Shown: positions 25,363-34,351, counted from the first letter of the stretch. The stretch: 64,000 bases of DNA from Devosia nitrariae (GCF_030160115.1 NZ_BSNS01000002.1:124001-188000); one strand, 5' to 3'. Program-made: numbers and translations. The notes: generated by a model not told the origin, from the sequence alone.

Positions 25363-27237
25363 ATGCGTCACCTATTCGACCTCTTCGAGCGGTTCCGCGC
25401 CGACGAGCGAGGCGCCTTTGCCGTCATCTTCGGTCTGATGGCGATCGTTCTCTTTGCGATGGCCGGCGCGGTCGTCGACTTCGTCTCACTGCAACAGGCG
25501 CGCAACCGCGCGCAGGTGGCACTCGATGCGGCAACGCTGGCGCTGCAGCGGGAAGTGTTCGAGGACGACACCTCGGCAGCAGACATCGCCACAAAGGCGC
25601 AGGCACTAATCCTCGAGCGCATCGGCGACCCACGAATTTCGGCGACGGTCGATCCCGCCAAAGTCGTCATCAATGAGGAGAGCGGCTCGCTCTATATCGA
25701 GGCCGGACTCGTCGTTCCCACGATTTTCGTGCAACTGGTGGGGGTTGATGAACTCGCGGCCACCGTTCTCAGCGAGGCAACGCGAGGGTCGCTGAACATA
25801 GAAGTGGCCGTCGCCCTCGACATAACTGGCTCAATGAATCAGACGATCGAGACTTCGGACGAAGACAGCGGGGAAATCACAAAAATAGAGGCCCTGCAAA
25901 CGGCGCTACAAGAGCTCATAACTCTCGTCGTTCAGGAGCAGCAGACGCCGACCTATTCCAAGATGGCATTGGTGCCCTATTCCATGGGGGTCAATGTTGG
26001 CAGCGATGCCGACACAATACGCGGACCGGTTGTAGCGCCGACGGCAATCACAAACGTGGCGTGGGCAAGCGGCTCGTCCATACCCGTTTCCAACGCTGAG
26101 AGAACCAACCCCCTCAGAATTACAGCAAGCAATCACGGTTTTCAGAACGGAGACCGCATCTATGTCGATGAGAACGTTGGAGGCATGTGGCAGATCCGCA
26201 ATCGGATTTTCACGGTCAGCAACCGGGCGGCCAATTCCTTTACCCTTCAGGGGGTAAACGGCAGTAACTACAGCTCATTCCAGTCCTCCAACCCGCTGGC
26301 CAGAGTGACCAAATGCCTGACGACCAACTGCGAACTCGTTGTCACGTCGTCCGCGCATGGCCTCACCACCAATAACTACGCCTACATCACCGGAACCAGC
26401 GGCACTTCTCAGGTTAACAATTACGCTTGGGAAATTGGTAGCACAACGACCAACACTTTCGTGCTCACCGGGTCATCGCGGACCAATAGGAACTATGGAA
26501 GCTCGACGTCGAGCGGATCAGCCTACTGCACCCTCCCGGGGTGCGAGTATTACATTTTCAGGAACCCCTATAATCAGTTGCGGCTTCACCGCATCAGCAC
26601 CTGCGTGACCGAACGCAATCCCGATGCCGACACCGACGCGCCGCCGAGCACGACCCTATTAGGTCGCAACTACCCAGGTAGTGGCAATCCCTGTGTTGCC
26701 AACACCATCACGCCACTCACCTCGGACAGGGCCGCATTAGCAACGATCGCACAGAACTTGACCGCCAGCGGCTCCACCGCAGGACACATTGGCGTGGCAT
26801 GGGCTTGGTACCTGGTTTCGCCCAACTTTAATGGTCCTTGGCCCGCGGCAAGTCAGCCGGCGCCGGACAACGAGCCGAATGTTCTCAAAGCCGTCGTGCT
26901 GATGACGGATGGTGAGTTCAACAGCGTCTATTGCAACGGCGTCATCAGCCAGTCGTCCACCAGCGGGAGCGGCAGCACCAGCGACCACATCAACTGTAAT
27001 GCGCCGAATGGCAGCTCCTACGCACAGGCAGAAGATTTATGCGATGCGATGAAGGATGACGGCATTCTCGTCTTCACGGTTGGCTTCGACATAGTCGACT
27101 CGCAAAGCGCGCAGGATCTGATGGCCAACTGCGCGAGCGATGCGAGCCGCGCATATGAAGCCAATACTGGCCAAGCGCTCGTCGGCGTGTTTGCCGATAT
27201 CGGCCGACAGCTCTCCCTGTTGCGCGTGACTCGATGA
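25363..27237 (+). CDS. TadG-like pilus/secretion protein with VWA domain interrupted by two FCCH-like repeats
   Basis: 624 residues. The N-terminal DERGAFAVIFGLMAIVLFAM is the TadE/TadG type membrane segment (pseudopilin-like, residues 13-40). A von Willebrand A domain begins at IEVAVALDITGSMNQ (MIDAS Asp and Ser, about 146-160) and resumes at VLMTDGEF (about 511). Between them, about residues 227-390, sit two beta-rich repeats with the pattern HGF/L-NGD-Y-GG/SG-NxAWxIxxxTxNTFxL, resembling FCCH-like repeats in phage and surface proteins, with Cys pairs (CLTTNC, CTLPGC). No other tad gene is nearby. The base composition of the insert is less GC-rich than its surroundings, hinting at acquisition. 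Confidence 0.8.
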   Translation: MRHLFDLFERFRADERGAFAVIFGLMAIVLFAMAGAVVDFVSLQQARNRAQVALDAATLALQREVFEDDTSAADIATKAQALILERIGDPRISATVDPAKVVINEESGSLYIEAGLVVPTIFVQLVGVDELAATVLSEATRGSLNIEVAVALDITGSMNQTIETSDEDSGEITKIEALQTALQELITLVVQEQQTPTYSKMALVPYSMGVNVGSDADTIRGPVVAPTAITNVAWASGSSIPVSNAERTNPLRITASNHGFQNGDRIYVDENVGGMWQIRNRIFTVSNRAANSFTLQGVNGSNYSSFQSSNPLARVTKCLTTNCELVVTSSAHGLTTNNYAYITGTSGTSQVNNYAWEIGSTTTNTFVLTGSSRTNRNYGSSTSSGSAYCTLPGCEYYIFRNPYNQLRLHRISTCVTERNPDADTDAPPSTTLLGRNYPGSGNPCVANTITPLTSDRAALATIAQNLTASGSTAGHIGVAWAWYLVSPNFNGPWPAASQPAPDNEPNVLKAVVLMTDGEFNSVYCNGVISQSSTSGSGSTSDHINCNAPNGSSYAQAEDLCDAMKDDGILVFTVGFDIVDSQSAQDLMANCASDASRAYEANTGQALVGVFADIGRQLSLLRVTR

Positions 27238-27372
27238 CAGACAGGCTCCCTGCCACTCTCGTTCTTGGGCGTGTTGGGGCGGAAAGTGAGGCGGTCCCTC
27301 GTTTGATCGTCCTTCGAAGAAGCTGGCTGCATCCCAATAGCTCGGCCGAAGACGAGCGGTCGGCCGCAGCGC

Positions 27373-27627
27373 TTACCGCCGGTCGATCGCAATACTGAAG
27401 AAGCTCTCGCCTTCCGCAACGGCCGACTTGGTTGTCGCGCCGGGAACAAGGTCAGTCTCTTCGACAACGCGGTCGTTGATCTCACTCGAGGATTTTACCC
27501 GGTAGAGCACTGGTCCCCTGTCGTGCGGCAGGCACGAGATCACCTCGTAGGGCCCTGTCGGTCGATTGCTGTGTCGCGGTGCGGAACGCAGGTCCAGCAT
27601 CTGACCGACTTTATAACGGTGCAGCAT
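27373..27627 (-). CDS. Conserved 84-aa hypothetical protein
   Basis: 84 residues, no named domain recognised. GPYEVISCLPHDRGPVLYRV then KSSSEINDRVVEETDL is a pattern I associate with a small protein widespread in Hyphomicrobiales (beta-rich, KOW-like spacing). Function is unknown. It starts at ATG 27627 with GGGAGCG upstream. It lies 53 bp downstream of the cold-shock gene on the same strand, so they may be co-transcribed. Confidence 0.6.
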   Translation of the reverse strand: MLHRYKVGQMLDLRSAPRHSNRPTGPYEVISCLPHDRGPVLYRVKSSSEINDRVVEETDLVPGATTKSAVAEGESFFSIAIDRR

Positions 27628-27680
27628 GGCGCGCTCCCGGTTTGGTGGCGAGGGCGCCGGGCGCCCTCGCTGGTATTGGC

Positions 27681-27887
27681 TTAGGCGAGCTGCACATTGA
27701 TGGCGGACTCGCGCCCGTCGCGGCCACGCTCGAGGTCATAGGTGACCTTCTGGCCGTCGGCGAGGCCGGAGATGCCTGCGCGCTCGAGAGCCGAGACGTG
27801 GACGAATGCGTCCTTGCCGCCGCTATCGGGCGTGATGAAGCCGAAGCCTTTGGTGGAATTGTAGAACTTAACGGTGCCGTTGATCAT
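27681..27887 (-). CDS. Cold-shock protein (CspA family)
   Basis: 68 residues, one cold-shock domain. RNP1 is KGFGFITP and RNP2 is DAFVHVSAL. It is a single-strand nucleic-acid chaperone that melts RNA structures. The start at ATG 27887 is preceded by a GAGGG-type SD. The 238-bp region upstream, up to tRNA-His, is free of other genes and would hold its promoter and a long 5' UTR, which cold-shock genes often have. I see no specific cold box. Confidence 0.95.
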   Translation of the reverse strand: MINGTVKFYNSTKGFGFITPDSGGKDAFVHVSALERAGISGLADGQKVTYDLERGRDGRESAINVQLA

Positions 27888-28125
27888 GGCGCCCTCTCAG
27901 TATTGGCTCGAAGCGAAGCAAACGAGCGGTTTCCCCTGAGCAGTATGCACCAGGGGCCTATCAACGTTTGCAGATCGGAAGGAAAGCCAAACAACCGGCT
28001 ATGCCGGCACGATCAGGTCGCCAACTGGGGCAGAAACGTATGGCCTCTAGCATCGACGCCAATTGCGTCGGCGTCAAGGCAAGATATGGGGCACCCGCGG
28101 TGGAACGATCTGTGTCAGGAAGAAG

Positions 28126-28202
28126 TGGTACCGCCTCCCCGGATCGAACGGGGGACCTCTAGATCCACAATCTAGCGCTCTAACCAACTGAGCTAAGGCG
28201 GC
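28126..28202 (-). tRNA. tRNA-His (GTG anticodon), no G-1, A73, CCA encoded
   Basis: Cloverleaf on the minus strand: acceptor GCCGCCT pairs with AGGCGGT (G1-U72 wobble), D arm TAGCTCAGTTGGTTAGAGC, anticodon stem CTAGA with loop TTGTGGA giving anticodon GTG, T arm with GTTCGATCC, then discriminator A and encoded CCA. The base before position 1 is T, so the extra G-1 of most bacterial tRNA-His is not encoded. This is the special alphaproteobacterial form and fits the divergent hisS at 21292. Confidence 0.96.
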
Positions 28203-28639
28203 AAGGGTGCGGCTCGCGGGCGCAAGGGCGGCGTGCCGAAGCGGGGCGGAACATAGGTTGTGTTGGCGGCGATGACAAGGGCCGATTTTTCCTGGAGCGC
28301 GACGCGATTTGATCGGATCAAATTGCGCGCTCCAGCTTTTCGTTTTTCGCGGGACTTTGCGAAAAACCGGTGCTCCACTCTTCCGCATCCCGCTCTAGCG
28401 CGACGTGATCCTCTCGAGCCGCTGCGACCTTATCGTGTGAGGTCCGGCCTCACGCGGCGCAAGGCAATGGTAAGCAATCCGGGTTAACCATGGGTCGGCA
28501 TGCGGGGGATGAGTGAGAGAGCGGCTATGGACCCGCCCGCGGGCAGACTATATTGATGAAACCTTAACCAGCCTCGCGCAGATGTGCCGGACCGGTACAA
28601 TGCGGGGCTCAGTCGAGCGCCGAGTACAACCGCCCCAGC
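28203..28639. other. 437-bp gap between tRNA-His and the PAS/kinase-like gene
   Basis: It contains a family A repeat (28293-28397). The remaining 240 bp before 28640 should carry the promoter of the PAS protein and, on the left, that of tRNA-His. I see no clear promoter, operator or small gene. Confidence 0.6.
28293..28397. repeat. Interspersed palindromic repeat, family A
   Basis: It opens TGGAGCGCGACGCG, has the palindrome GATTTGATCGGATCAAATT and GCGAAAAACCGGTGCTCCAC, and ends TTCCGCATCCCGCTCTA. Confidence 0.83.
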
Positions 28640-31456
28640 ATGTCCGCCGAGCCGATGACATCGACGACCGCCGCCCGCGTGCTGGCCCACGTGAACGACG
28701 CAAGGCCCGGCTGGCTTTTCGCCGCCGACAGCACGCTGATCTGGCGGAATCAGGCGGCCGCTTATTTCCTGGCCAAGGCCAAGAAGCACAGCGTCAAGCT
28801 CGCCCCGCCGGCCGAGCCGATCAAAGGACAGATCGCGCGCGTGCTGCGGCTGGGGGCCGAAGGGCGCACCAGCCTCTCGCGCATCCACTTCATGGCGGGC
28901 GACAAGCCGGCCTCGTCAACCTGCGCCTGCACGCCGCTGATGTGGGAGGACGGGCGGCAAGCGCTGCTGATCGTCGGGGTCGATGCCATCGATGCCGACG
29001 TGCTGACGAGCGGGGCCGCAGATCTTTCCATCGATGAGGCGCTCTGGCGGCGGGGGGCGTTGGGTGCCGATGCGGAGGCGGCCGAAGGCAAAGCAGAGAT
29101 GCCGCCGGACGCCGACATTCGCACACCCGAGCCCGAACAGGCGCAGGGCACGCAAGAGGAGGAAGCTCCTGCTCCCTTCGAAACCGAGGCGGCGGCCAGG
29201 AGCGACGCGGAGCAGATCGCTCCCGTTGACGTGCCGCAGGCCGAGATCGGAACGGGACAACCGACCCCGGAGGTCATCGAAGCCCGCGAGCCCGAGACAA
29301 CGGCAACGGCGGAGGCTGAAACCGCAGACTTGCCGGCGCCGGACGAGAGCCTGCCCGAGGCAGCGCACAGGCTTTCCGAACTGATGAACCGGCTGATGGC
29401 GCACGACACGCTGTTCCAGCCGCTGACCGAGGCAGACGAACCACCGGCCGAGACGCAGCAGGCCGATGCGCAACAGATTGCCGAGCCGGCGCAGGTCGAG
29501 CCTGCAGCAGGGCGGCCGCCCGAAGCCGACGAGGTTGCGCAAGCGCAGCAGACAGCGTCCCCGGCAGGCCTCTACCGCGTCATCGGGCGCTATCTGCGGC
29601 GGCCGACGGAGGAGGACGAATCCGCCGCCGAGCCGGAGGTACTGATCGAGCCTGAGGTACCGGCCGTGGAAGAGACCGAGGCCGAAAGTGATCTCGCCGA
29701 CCTTGCCCGGCTCGATGCCGTGGACGACACCTCGAGTGCGGAAGGCGACGGCATCCAGAGTCCGCCAAGGCCCGTCGAAGTCTTGAACGCTGTGCCGGAG
29801 CCGGCCCCAATCGAAGAATCCGAGCCCGACAGTGAGCCAGAGAGTGCAGAGCCGGCGAAGGCGATCACGCCGGCACCGCAGGACGCCGACGCGGTCGAGC
29901 GGGTGTCGCGGTATAATTTCGACGAGCTCTCACGCATCCTGACCGATCGGGTGGGCGAGATGGCGGGCGGCAGGCCTGCCTCGCCGGAAGCCGAGCGCCT
30001 CGCCTCGGCTCCCCCCGGATCGGTGCTTGCCCGTCAGCGGGCCTCGGCCAGTGCCGGCTCGCTCATCAATCTTGGCGGCGAGACGCTGGTGCTCAACCGC
30101 CTGCCGCTTGGCCTACTGGTGTTCCGCGATCAGCAGGTGCTGTTCGCCAACCGGGCCATCACCGAGATGACCGGCTACGACTCGGTCGAAGCCCTGCGCG
30201 AGGCAGGACTCTCGGCCATCTTCCCGGGCGTCGAGGGGGAGGCGGGGCCCGTCAACCATCTGGTGCAGCGCGACGGCACGCTTGTGCCGGTGACAGCGCG
30301 GCTGCAGTCCATTTCCTGGCAGGGCCGCCCGGCCCTCATGCTTTCGGCGAGCGCCACGGAAGTGCGCACCGGACACGAGGGCGCGGTGCGCGCCTTTGCC
30401 GAAGCCTTTGCCGATGCCCGCGGCGACGGCTTCTTCGAGACCAGCCGGGCCGGGACCATCAGCGGGATGAATGCCGGGGCAGCTGCCATGCTCGCCGATC
30501 TCGGTGATGCGCTCGTCGGGCGCAAGCTCGCAGATCTCGTCTTGCAGTCCGATCTGCCGGCGCTGCGCGACTTCCTCGAACGGCCGGCGCGCTTTGCCGA
30601 GACGGCGCGTCCAGCCATCCGAGTCAAGGCTGCGGTCGCCGATGTGGAGCTCGTGATCTTCGCCCAGGGCCAGGCGGGGATCGTCAGCGGCTATTTCGGC
30701 TTCGCATACACCACCGCGCCAGCGGCGGCGCCGCGCCTGGCCAAGCCCGCCGAGCCAGACGCCGGATTGCTGGCGCGCCTCAGCCGCGGGGTGCGGCGGC
30801 CGCTCAATACCATCATCGGCTTTTCCGACCTTATCCGCTCGGCCGCGTTCGGTGCCATCGACAACCCGCGCTATCTCGACTACGCGCAGGACATCAAGAC
30901 GGCGGGCGAAGAGATCGCCGCACTCGTCGACGAGCTCGACGACTACGCGCGCCTGGCTGACGGTCGCTATCTGCCGCAGCGGGCGAGCATCGATCTGATG
31001 GGCCTGCTCGAATCCTGCGTCAGGCGGATCCGCGCGCAGGCCGGCATGCGCCGGGTGATCGTGCGCAACGCCATCTCGGAAAACCTGCCGCGCGTGACGG
31101 CCGACCGCGCGTCACTCGCCCAGGCCGTACTCAACCTGCTTGCCAGTGCCATCGATCAGACACCGGTCGGCGGGGCGGTGGTGATCTCGGCCCAGGAGAC
31201 CGACGAAGGCGGCATCGCCATTCACGTGCGCGATTCCTCGGACAACGGCACCGACCTTTCCGAGCGCTTCGTCGTTTTCCGCGACGGACTCGGCAAGGAC
31301 GGACAGGCCCTGACCCCGGTGCGCTCGAGCGTCGGGCTCGCGCTCACCCGATCGCTGCTGGCGGTCAACGCCTTCTCGCTGTCGGTCGATCCGGCGGGGA
31401 AAAGGGGCATGCTGTTTTCCATGGTCATCCCGGCCGATCTCGTCGACAGGGGCTGA
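28640..31456 (+). CDS. PAS-containing histidine-kinase-like protein with degenerate DHp and ATPase domains
   Basis: 938 residues, no membrane helix. PAS-like N-terminus (about 10-115), a long acidic, probably disordered linker (130-440, rich in E, A, P), PAS (about 480-585), PAS-like (590-690), DHp (705-780) and HATPase (795-930). The H-box reads LSRGVRRPLNTIIGFSDLI, with Arg in place of the phospho-acceptor His. The N-box reads NLLASAIDQTP, with Ser at the Asn that binds Mg-ATP, and the G1 box VRDSSDNG lacks DxGxG. Both catalytic halves therefore look dead. It resembles the PdhS/DivL group of alphaproteobacterial cell-cycle regulators (DivL has Tyr at this position), but the identity is inference. 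ATG 28640 has a weak SD; ATG 28655 is an alternative. Confidence 0.8.
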   Translation: MSAEPMTSTTAARVLAHVNDARPGWLFAADSTLIWRNQAAAYFLAKAKKHSVKLAPPAEPIKGQIARVLRLGAEGRTSLSRIHFMAGDKPASSTCACTPLMWEDGRQALLIVGVDAIDADVLTSGAADLSIDEALWRRGALGADAEAAEGKAEMPPDADIRTPEPEQAQGTQEEEAPAPFETEAAARSDAEQIAPVDVPQAEIGTGQPTPEVIEAREPETTATAEAETADLPAPDESLPEAAHRLSELMNRLMAHDTLFQPLTEADEPPAETQQADAQQIAEPAQVEPAAGRPPEADEVAQAQQTASPAGLYRVIGRYLRRPTEEDESAAEPEVLIEPEVPAVEETEAESDLADLARLDAVDDTSSAEGDGIQSPPRPVEVLNAVPEPAPIEESEPDSEPESAEPAKAITPAPQDADAVERVSRYNFDELSRILTDRVGEMAGGRPASPEAERLASAPPGSVLARQRASASAGSLINLGGETLVLNRLPLGLLVFRDQQVLFANRAITEMTGYDSVEALREAGLSAIFPGVEGEAGPVNHLVQRDGTLVPVTARLQSISWQGRPALMLSASATEVRTGHEGAVRAFAEAFADARGDGFFETSRAGTISGMNAGAAAMLADLGDALVGRKLADLVLQSDLPALRDFLERPARFAETARPAIRVKAAVADVELVIFAQGQAGIVSGYFGFAYTTAPAAAPRLAKPAEPDAGLLARLSRGVRRPLNTIIGFSDLIRSAAFGAIDNPRYLDYAQDIKTAGEEIAALVDELDDYARLADGRYLPQRASIDLMGLLESCVRRIRAQAGMRRVIVRNAISENLPRVTADRASLAQAVLNLLASAIDQTPVGGAVVISAQETDEGGIAIHVRDSSDNGTDLSERFVVFRDGLGKDGQALTPVRSSVGLALTRSLLAVNAFSLSVDPAGKRGMLFSMVIPADLVDRG

Positions 31457-31525
31457 GGCTCCGTACGATAAGTCGATTTTTACAGTCAGCTAAAGGCCTG
31501 AATCTCAACGAGATTCGCTGTCCAG

Positions 31526-31542
31526 TTTGGAGTCATTCCAAA
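31526..31542. promoter_or_regulatory. Iron control element (Irr box) upstream of fbpA
   Basis: TTTGGAGTCATTCCAAA fits the rhizobial ICE pattern TTTrGAnnnnnTCyAAA. The symmetry extends to AGTTTGGA/TCCAAACT (31524-31544), a perfect 8-bp inverted repeat with a 5-bp spacer. It lies 110 bp before the iron-binding protein gene. Irr is the heme-sensing regulator of iron genes in Hyphomicrobiales. Confidence 0.75.
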
Positions 31543-31611
31543 CTCTAAGTATTTGTTTTTCTTGACATTATTGACTTTAGCAGCAGGAAGCGACAAAACG
31601 GCTCCACTTCC

Positions 31612-31628
31612 CGTGGGAACTTCCCACG
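31612..31628. promoter_or_regulatory. Perfect inverted repeat CGTGGGAA-C-TTCCCACG in fbpA leader
   Basis: Eight-base arms with a single central base, 24 bp before the fbpA start and directly upstream of its GGAGAGAG SD. A one-base loop is too small for an ideal RNA hairpin, so a protein operator is more likely, although the inner pairs could open into a loop. Confidence 0.5.
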
Positions 31629-31651
31629 ACACCTGGAGAGAGACGCCGACG

Positions 31652-32689
31652 ATGAAGATGACACTTGCCCGCCTGACCAGCGCCCTGGTCCTGACCTGCG
31701 CCACTCTGCCCGCCTTCGCCCAGAGCGGCGAGGTCAACATCTATTCCTACCGCGAGCAGAGCCTGCTGCAGCCCCTGATCGACAGGTTCGCCGAAGAGAC
31801 GGGCATCAAAGCAAACGTTCTCTATGCCGGCGACGGGCTGCTCGAGCGCGTGGCGGCCGAGGGCGAGCTTTCGCCGGCGGACGTCGTGCTGACGGTCGAC
31901 ATCGGCAACCTGGTTGCGGCAGAAGAGCAGGGGCAGACCCAGCCGATCACCACTCCCGCGCTTGCCGAGCGTGTGCCGGAAGCCTTCCGCGACGACGATG
32001 GCAATTGGACGGCGCTGTCGCTGCGCGCCCGCGTCTTCTATGTCTCGAAGGACCGGGTCGACGCGACCGCCCTCAGCTACGATGACATTGCCGAGCCCGA
32101 ATGGAAGGGGCGCTTGTGCACGCGGCCGGGTGACCACGCCTACAATATCGGACTCATCGCGCAGCGCATCGCTCTCAACGGGCTCGATCACACCCGCGAG
32201 TGGCTGACCAAGGTGCGCGACAATCTCGCCATGGCGCCTACCGGCAGCGACCGTGCCCAGGTCAAGAACATCCTCGAGAGCACCTGCGACCTCGCCATCG
32301 TCAACACCTACTATATGGGTGCGATGCTGACCAACGAGGCCGAGCCCGAGCAGAAGGACTGGGCCAATGCGGCGCGGATCGTCTATCCCGATTTCGAGGG
32401 TGAGGGCACGCAGGTCAACGTCGCAGGTGGCTTTATCGCCAAGCACGCGCCGAACGCCGCCAATGCCAACACTCTGATCGAATTCCTGCTCTCGGACGAA
32501 GCCCAGCAGATCTACGCCGACACCAATTTCGAATTCCCGGTGGTGCCGGAAGTCGAGCCGGCCGAGCTCACGCAAAGCTGGGGCGAGCTCAAGGCGTCTT
32601 CGGTGCCGCTGACCCAGGTCGCTTCCTACCGCGATGAGGCGGCGGCGCTCGTCGACGAATTGCGGTTCAATGAAGGCCCGCAGGACTAG
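31652..32689 (+). CDS. fbpA: Ferric-iron ABC importer, periplasmic binding protein
   Basis: 345 residues. The signal peptide ends TLPAFA-QSG. The type II periplasmic fold begins VNIYSYREQ, whose Tyr is a typical ligand, and later NTYYMGAM carries the twin Tyr that bind Fe3+ in FbpA/FutA proteins. ATG 31652 has GGAGAGAG upstream and begins the signal peptide. It is followed 72 bp later by the permease fbpB. The Irr-type box upstream supports iron control. The usual ATPase gene is absent downstream. Confidence 0.9.
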   Translation: MKMTLARLTSALVLTCATLPAFAQSGEVNIYSYREQSLLQPLIDRFAEETGIKANVLYAGDGLLERVAAEGELSPADVVLTVDIGNLVAAEEQGQTQPITTPALAERVPEAFRDDDGNWTALSLRARVFYVSKDRVDATALSYDDIAEPEWKGRLCTRPGDHAYNIGLIAQRIALNGLDHTREWLTKVRDNLAMAPTGSDRAQVKNILESTCDLAIVNTYYMGAMLTNEAEPEQKDWANAARIVYPDFEGEGTQVNVAGGFIAKHAPNAANANTLIEFLLSDEAQQIYADTNFEFPVVPEVEPAELTQSWGELKASSVPLTQVASYRDEAAALVDELRFNEGPQD

Positions 32690-32761
32690 GACGGGACCGG
32701 CATAGAGAACGAACTCACCAGCACCAATCCCTACCGCACCGGCAGGCGAACACGCCTGCCG

Positions 32762-34351
32762 GTGTTGCCGTTGCTGCTGGTGGGCGTAATGGGCTTGCCG
32801 ATCCTCTGGCTCGCCTTCGCCGCCATGGTCAGCGGCAGCAACGGCCTTGCCGCGGCCATGCTGCCGACGGCGCTGCGCGAAACGACAATGCTGATGCTCT
32901 CGGTCGGATTCATGACCGGTGTCCTCGGCCTCGTTGCCGCCTGGCTCGTCACCCATTTCGAGTTTGCCGGTCGGCGGTTGTTCGACTGGGCACTCATCCT
33001 GCCGCTGGCGGTGCCGACATATCTGGCCGCGTACACCTATGTGGAGTTCCTCGGCTTTACCGGACCGCCCCAGCAGCTGGTGCGGCTGCTTTTCGGGGGA
33101 GAGACGCTGCGCGACTACTGGTTTCCCGACATCCGCAGCGACTGGGGGGCGAGCCTGGTGTTCTCGATGGTGCTCTACCCTTACGTCTATGCCTCGTGCC
33201 GCGCGTTTTTCCTGATGCAGTCGGCTTCGCTCGATCTTGCCGCGCGCACGCTCGGCGCCAGCCGGGCACGTACCTTCTTTTCGGTGACGTTGCCGATCTC
33301 ACGACCGGCGATCGTCGTCGGGGTGACGCTCGCCATGATGGAGGTGGTCAACGATCTGGGTGCGGTACAGTACTTCGGCGTCAACAGCCTCACCGCCATC
33401 ATCTATTCGACCTGGATCAACCGCGCCGATTTCGGTGGCGCGGCACAGCTCGCCGTCACCATCGTCCTCGTCATTGCCCTCTTGATCCTCCTGGAGCGGG
33501 CGGCGCGGCGCGACCGGGTCTACCAGTCGCATCGTGACAGCCGGGTTCCGCCGGGCCGCGAGCGGCTGAGGGGCGGATGGGCAGCGATGGCTTCGCTCTA
33601 TTGCACACTCCTCTTCGCCCTCGGCTTCGGCGTGCCCTTCGGCCAGCTCGCCTATCTGGCGCTGCGGCGGGTAGCGCCCGAAAACGTCGCCATGACGCTC
33701 AATGCGCTCTGGCCGACGCTGGTGCTGGCGACGGCGGGCGCCCTCGCCACGGTCGCCGTCGGGCTTGTCGCGGCAAGGCAAAGCCGCGGCCCGGCCGTGT
33801 CGCGGGGCGCGATCAAACTCGCAACCCTCGGTTATGCGATCCCCGGCACCGTGCTGGCGCTCGGCCTGCTGCAGCCTCTGGGACAAGTGGATCTCTGGAC
33901 TAACCGGGCGACCACGGCGCTCTTCGACTGGCGGCCGGGCCTCATCGTCTCCGGCTCGATGCTGGCGCTGGTCTACGTCTACGCCATACGGTTCCTGGCC
34001 GTCAGCCATTCGACGCTCGACGAGGCGATGAGGAAGCGCGGCGACAACATGCTCCTGGCCGGGCGGGTGCTCGGCGCGCGCGGTCTCGGGCTCCTTCTGC
34101 GCATCGACCTGCCGACGCTGACGCCGGCGCTTCTGTCGGCCGCGACCCTCGTCTTCGTCGAAATCGTCAAGGAACTGCCGGCAACGCTGCTGCTGCGTCC
34201 GCTCGGCGTCGATACCTTGGCGACCGTCGTTTATTCGCATGCCAATGTGAGTCTCTTCGTCAATGCGGCGCTGCCAGCGCTGTTTATTGTGCTTGCAGGG
34301 CTTGTGCCGGTCATACTTGCTACGCGCTTCGGTTCGGCACGAAAACTATAG
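32762..34351 (+). CDS. fbpB: Ferric-iron ABC importer, fused permease
   Basis: 529 residues with two MetI-type transmembrane domains in tandem (about 12 helices), as in FbpB. EAA loops are near AARTLGASRARTFFSVTLP and GRVLGARGLGLLLRIDLP. GTG 32762 is the first standard start, but the frame stays open back to 32690, and the natural-looking N-terminus (ENELTSTNPYRTGRRTR) would begin at an ATA codon at 32702 with AGGACGGG before it. So the true start is uncertain. No FbpC ATPase follows; one must come from elsewhere. Confidence 0.88.
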   Translation: MLPLLLVGVMGLPILWLAFAAMVSGSNGLAAAMLPTALRETTMLMLSVGFMTGVLGLVAAWLVTHFEFAGRRLFDWALILPLAVPTYLAAYTYVEFLGFTGPPQQLVRLLFGGETLRDYWFPDIRSDWGASLVFSMVLYPYVYASCRAFFLMQSASLDLAARTLGASRARTFFSVTLPISRPAIVVGVTLAMMEVVNDLGAVQYFGVNSLTAIIYSTWINRADFGGAAQLAVTIVLVIALLILLERAARRDRVYQSHRDSRVPPGRERLRGGWAAMASLYCTLLFALGFGVPFGQLAYLALRRVAPENVAMTLNALWPTLVLATAGALATVAVGLVAARQSRGPAVSRGAIKLATLGYAIPGTVLALGLLQPLGQVDLWTNRATTALFDWRPGLIVSGSMLALVYVYAIRFLAVSHSTLDEAMRKRGDNMLLAGRVLGARGLGLLLRIDLPTLTPALLSAATLVFVEIVKELPATLLLRPLGVDTLATVVYSHANVSLFVNAALPALFIVLAGLVPVILATRFGSARKL

